A stretch of DNA of 33,378 bases from a virus. This document shows positions 30,292 to 33,378 of this stretch, in pieces. Location: positions 1 to 33,378 of IMG/VR virus record IMGVR_UViG_3300022916_000439; one strand, given 5' to 3'. Both the position numbers and the translations under genes were made by a program. The notes under the pieces are model-generated. The model worked only from the letters and a program-made list of their open reading frames with translations, was not told the origin of the DNA and did not search any database. The first letter of the stretch is position 1. Each line of letters begins with the position of its first letter.

Positions 30292-30783
30292 ATGCGTTGG
30301 AAAACTGTCCCAGGATTTCGTAAGTACGAAGCACATCCCAACGGGTCCATACGGCACAAGGGGTTTCGGCGTAATCTACGAGGCTCTGTTAATAAGTGGG
30401 GCTATAGACATGCCACCCTTATGCAAGACGACAGCGGGTTGAAAACGGTTAGGTGGAATCGAATCGTCCTTATTACGTTCAAAGGCCCGCCTCCTCCAGG
30501 TAAGGAATCGTCGCACATAAACGGAAATCGCCTTGACAACCGATTGCGAAATCTCAAGTGGGAAACAAGAAAGAGAAACCACGCTCGTAAGGTGGAGCAC
30601 GGAACATCGCAAGTTGGCGAGAGAAACGGTAATACTAGAATGACATGCGAAAAGGTGATGCAGTTGCGCGCTATGAGAAAGGAAGGAAGTACGTACAAAG
30701 ATCTCGCTAATAAGTTTGAAATTGCGATAGGGACTGTTTCTCAAATCGTAACTAGGAAAACATGGAGGCACGTTGAGGATTAG
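30292..30783 (+). CDS. HNH homing endonuclease (NUMOD4-HNH-HTH)
   Basis: 163 residues from ATG 30292, five bases after GGAGG; the in-frame ATG at 30274 lies in the promoter/hairpin. Residues 1-45 are NUMOD4-like (WKTVPGFRKYEAHPNGSIRH). Residues 50-98 are an HNH_3 module: VLITFKGPPPPGKESSHING with His75, Asn79 of NGN, Asn83, and His97 in RKRNHA. Residues 112-158 carry a helix-turn-helix (TYKDLANKFEIAIGTVSQIV) for DNA recognition. Such freestanding endonucleases cut intron-less or phage genomes lacking them and spread by repair. It sits between the RecA-like and the Mre11-like genes; A/T-richer codons (aaa, gaa, aga) than its neighbours suggest a recent arrival. The start of the nuclease gene overlaps its 3' end by 11 bases. 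Confidence 0.9.
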   Translation: MRWKTVPGFRKYEAHPNGSIRHKGFRRNLRGSVNKWGYRHATLMQDDSGLKTVRWNRIVLITFKGPPPPGKESSHINGNRLDNRLRNLKWETRKRNHARKVEHGTSQVGERNGNTRMTCEKVMQLRAMRKEGSTYKDLANKFEIAIGTVSQIVTRKTWRHVED

Positions 30784-31783
30784 AGCTACCAGCGACCTAC
30801 ACCTAACCCAGGCCACCGCCCCGTATGTATTCGCAGCGTTAGAGCAGTTGCGTAAAGACGCGAGTAAGTATGGGGGTGTTACGGTGGTCTGTGGGGACGT
30901 GTTCGAGCAAGGTGTGTCGGCCAATATGCCCTTGTGGAATCGCCTAAGAGACCTTCTGTTTAGCTGGCCTGGGCCTATCGTACTGGTTCCAGGAAATCAC
31001 GATCAATACGACGAGTACCGAAACGCGTTGGAAGGTTTGCACGGCGGTTCTTCAATTGTCGTATCTCACCCAACTCCTCAGTTGCGGATACCAAGATTTG
31101 GCACTATTGGAGGCGCGATCCCGTATACACACGACTTCGACAGTGTGTTTCAATACGTACTGAAGGACCGGAGCGGCGTAGCCCCTAAGCTCGTGTTCTG
31201 CCATCATGGATTCAAGGGCGCGTATCTAAACGATATGTATAAGTGTCGTCGTGGCGGGTCGGTGCGCTCTATCCCGGCTGATACACTCGTGGTGTCTGGC
31301 CACTACCATATGCCTCAAGTTCTGGGGCGTGTCGTGTATTGCGGCTCACCGTATCAGCTTACATTTAGCGAGGAAGGGCAGGACAAGGGTTGGTTACTGT
31401 GGAAGGACGCGAGTAAGTCGCTGATCCCTATTCGTAAGCCGTTCAAGGGGTTAGGGGCGCCTAGGCATGTTACGATCCACTGGGACATAGGCGACGGTGC
31501 CCCTGTGAAGCCTGACTGGCTAGAAGACCGAGATAAGGTTCGCGTAATAGTGTCTGCGTCAAGGGCAGACGTGCCCAATATGTCAGCGACGCTGGAGAAG
31601 GCGGGTATCATCGCCCCGGTTATGTATCGGCCGATCAGCACCCCGACAGCCAGGTCAATCGACGATTTTAGTGGGGACGTGTTAGGCGCGGTAGTGTCGT
31701 ATATGGAACGCAACGCCGCGGCAGCTCCTACAGACATGCACGCTTTCGCACAGCGAGAGGAACTATGGCAGGACTTGTCCTAG
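30773..31783 (+). CDS. Mre11/SbcD-like nuclease (gp47-like)
   Basis: 336 residues. TTG at 30773 is the start, with GGAGG four bases upstream, inside the HNH gene; the first motif SDLHL lies at residues 7-11, so a later start is excluded. Metallophosphoesterase motifs: Asp8 and His10, GDVFE with Asp42, GNHD (74-77), HHG (144-146) and GHYHM (176-180). This is the nuclease subunit that, with the gp46/Rad50 ATPase encoded next, trims DNA ends for recombination-dependent replication. C-terminal residues 235-336 would bind the partner. The reading overlaps the next gene by 19 bases. The unusual TTG start may limit expression, or may have been created when the HNH gene inserted. Confidence 0.9.
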   Translation: MRIRATSDLHLTQATAPYVFAALEQLRKDASKYGGVTVVCGDVFEQGVSANMPLWNRLRDLLFSWPGPIVLVPGNHDQYDEYRNALEGLHGGSSIVVSHPTPQLRIPRFGTIGGAIPYTHDFDSVFQYVLKDRSGVAPKLVFCHHGFKGAYLNDMYKCRRGGSVRSIPADTLVVSGHYHMPQVLGRVVYCGSPYQLTFSEEGQDKGWLLWKDASKSLIPIRKPFKGLGAPRHVTIHWDIGDGAPVKPDWLEDRDKVRVIVSASRADVPNMSATLEKAGIIAPVMYRPISTPTARSIDDFSGDVLGAVVSYMERNAAAAPTDMHAFAQREELWQDLS

Positions 31784-33378
31784 CAACGATCGAGCTACAG
31801 GGCTTTATGTCCTATGGCGAACTACCACAAACGTTCCAGTTCGGGGCCCAAGGCCCTGTCGCCGTAGTGGGGATCAATGGGTCGGGTAAATCGTCGGGCG
31901 TGTCTCGCGGTCTCACCTGGTGCTTATACGGTAAGTGCCCGCCTGAGCGCATGGGTACGAGTACCCGAATGCTTAAAGGGCGGGATATCGTAAACGAGGA
32001 CATGAAAGAGGCGCGGGTAACGGTTCGCCTGTTCAGAGCCGACAAGCCCAAGCGCGGGTATGTAATCACTCGCACTCGTACCCGTAGTAAGTCAGACGAT
32101 GTATCAATCGAGAACACTAAGGGTAAGAAGATAGGCAACGACCAGAAGACGGTGGACGCTCTGATCGGTGTGGAATACGATACATTCGTTCGTACGGTGG
32201 TACGTGGTCAGAACGATGTATGGAACTTCGCCGAGGCTACGGACACTCGTAAGCGCGAAATCATCGACGCTATATCTGGTAGCGAGGTTCTATCCGGTTC
32301 TTACGATATAGCCAGGTTGCGAGCGCGAGAGAACAATTCCAAGGCGGACACGTATGGTAGGCGAGCCGAGGACGCCGAGCGCCGCACTGCTAGTTACGAT
32401 GTATCGTCCCTAGAAGCAAAGGCGGGACGCTGGACTATCGAGCACCGGCACCAGGTCGCCGAAGCAGAGGCGCAAGTCGCCGCTATGATGGTGCAACTGG
32501 ACGAAGCCCAGAAGGCCGACGCTCGAATGTGTGACATCGCTATGGAGCGAGCACAGTTACAAGCAGACGAGCCTTCTATCGACGTAGAGCCATACGACTC
32601 CTCTGTGGGCGCGTCCATGTCTCAACTGTCTAGGGCTATGGCCGCACTACGAACGGCTGAAACACGACAACGAGAACTAGAGAGCCTCAAGGAAGGCGAG
32701 CCGTGCCCTATGTGCAGTGAGAAGGTCGGGAAGGCGGCAGCTAAGGCCTTGAGAGGTGTCAAGGACGGTAAGATCCCTGGGCTGCGAGATAGCGCGGAAT
32801 CGGCGGAGAAGTTCCATAGAGACGCGATCGAAGCTCGAGGGGCGGCTAAGGCGTGGTTAGCCGAGGAGCACAAACAATGGGCGAGCCGTCTGGGTTCCAT
32901 GGTGTTACGCCCAGACCAGGCCCCGATGGTCGATGCTGCACTGAAGGCGGCGACTGGCCGCATGGACGACCTTAAGGCGGCGACTAACCCGCATAAGGGA
33001 ACGGTAGACCAGGCTCGCGGACAGTTGTACGGATTGAAACGAGAGGCGCTGTGCTTTAGAGAGCTGGAGGCATACTACCGTTACGAGGCTATTATCGCTG
33101 GGTCATGGGCGGAGTTGCTATCGCCTAAGGGAGTGCGCGCGTCTATTGGTGATGCCGTACTCGCAGCCATCGAAGCTGGGGCCAATGCATGGTTGGCCGT
33201 GTTGTCTGACGGTCGTATGTCCGTGGAGTTTCGCCCTACTAAATCGGTACGAGGTATCGACAAGCGAGAGATACAGACTATCTTGTCTTTTAAGCGCGAC
33301 GACGGCACGGTAAGGCCTCGCGGTATACTTAATTTTAGTGGCGGCGAGCGCCGACGTATCAACATCGCGGTAGACCTA
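31765..33378 (+). CDS. Rad50/SbcC-like ATPase (gp46-like), 3' end outside window
   Basis: At least 538 residues; the frame runs open to the window end. ATG 31765 has GAGAGGAA upstream and overlaps the Mre11-like gene by 19 bases. N-terminus: TIELQGFMSYGELPQTFQFG, Walker A GINGSGKS (36-43), and a Q-loop region RGQNDVWNF. Residues about 175-450 are coiled coil with a CPMC zinc hook (314-317) at its tip. Near the window end stands the ABC signature FSGGERRRINIAVDL (from Phe524); Walker B lies beyond. With the nuclease encoded upstream it forms the MR complex. The coiled coil is short as in T4 gp46. No stop codon is present, so this gene is absent from lists that require complete frames. Confidence 0.95.
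   Translation, partial: MAGLVLATIELQGFMSYGELPQTFQFGAQGPVAVVGINGSGKSSGVSRGLTWCLYGKCPPERMGTSTRMLKGRDIVNEDMKEARVTVRLFRADKPKRGYVITRTRTRSKSDDVSIENTKGKKIGNDQKTVDALIGVEYDTFVRTVVRGQNDVWNFAEATDTRKREIIDAISGSEVLSGSYDIARLRARENNSKADTYGRRAEDAERRTASYDVSSLEAKAGRWTIEHRHQVAEAEAQVAAMMVQLDEAQKADARMCDIAMERAQLQADEPSIDVEPYDSSVGASMSQLSRAMAALRTAETRQRELESLKEGEPCPMCSEKVGKAAAKALRGVKDGKIPGLRDSAESAEKFHRDAIEARGAAKAWLAEEHKQWASRLGSMVLRPDQAPMVDAALKAATGRMDDLKAATNPHKGTVDQARGQLYGLKREALCFRELEAYYRYEAIIAGSWAELLSPKGVRASIGDAVLAAIEAGANAWLAVLSDGRMSVEFRPTKSVRGIDKREIQTILSFKRDDGTVRPRGILNFSGGERRRINIAVDL

Overview
This window is a segment of a double-stranded DNA bacteriophage genome, almost certainly a virus with a contractile tail (myovirus morphology). 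All credible genes lie on the + strand, are tightly packed, and are often coupled by TAATG or ATGA overlaps. The evidence for a phage is a baseplate and tail module (LysM-gp25 fusion, gpJ-like wedge protein) followed by a T4-like replication and recombination set: UvsW-like helicase, DnaB-like helicase, primase, family A DNA polymerase, gp32-like ssDNA-binding protein, UvsX/RecA-like recombinase and gp47/gp46 (SbcD/SbcC) nuclease. I see no capsid, terminase, integrase, tRNA or CRISPR sequence. The host cannot be named from this sequence. Both window edges cut genes.

Layout. 1-9683: virion genes. These are the end of a probable baseplate spike protein, a LysM+gp25 wedge protein, baseplate J, two small proteins, and five larger presumed baseplate or fibre proteins. 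9698-9961 is a two-helix membrane protein and a holin candidate. 9962-10086 is a non-coding stretch of four consecutive hairpins at the border between tail and replication genes. 10093-15197: UvsW-like helicase, two small proteins (the second a Cys-cluster protein), DnaB-like helicase and primase. 15198-22846: a distinctive accessory block of five genes. It begins with a 35-bp element that occurs again at 17002. The genes encode a strongly charge-polarised, histone-tail-like protein, a zinc-binding protein, a MoxR/CobS-like AAA+ ATPase, a WGR-like protein, and a CobT-like protein with HExxH and VWA/MIDAS motifs. 22846-24577: a sigma-70-like factor and three small proteins. 24577-33378: DNA polymerase, a UvsY-like candidate, SSB, a hidden Cys-rich reading frame, RecA-like recombinase, HNH homing endonuclease, Mre11/SbcD-like nuclease and the start of Rad50/SbcC-like ATPase. 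The last of these has no stop codon inside the window.

How the parts may work together. DnaB, primase, polymerase and SSB form a replisome. UvsX-, UvsY- and UvsW-like proteins with gp46/47 would drive recombination-dependent replication as in T4. The sigma-like factor could recognise the repeated 35-bp element, which precedes the two genes with the most host-optimised codon use. Many of the phage's DNA-metabolism proteins carry polyproline tails, while the SSB carries a GYF-like domain, a fold that binds proline-rich peptides in eukaryotes. A proline-mediated replisome scaffold is therefore a testable idea.

No gene-free stretch exceeds 300 bases. The largest gaps are 16929-17148 (terminator-like hairpin, repeated element, structured leader) and 28646-28808 (which holds the hidden reading frame). 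I could run no searches: family names rest on motifs recognised by eye.
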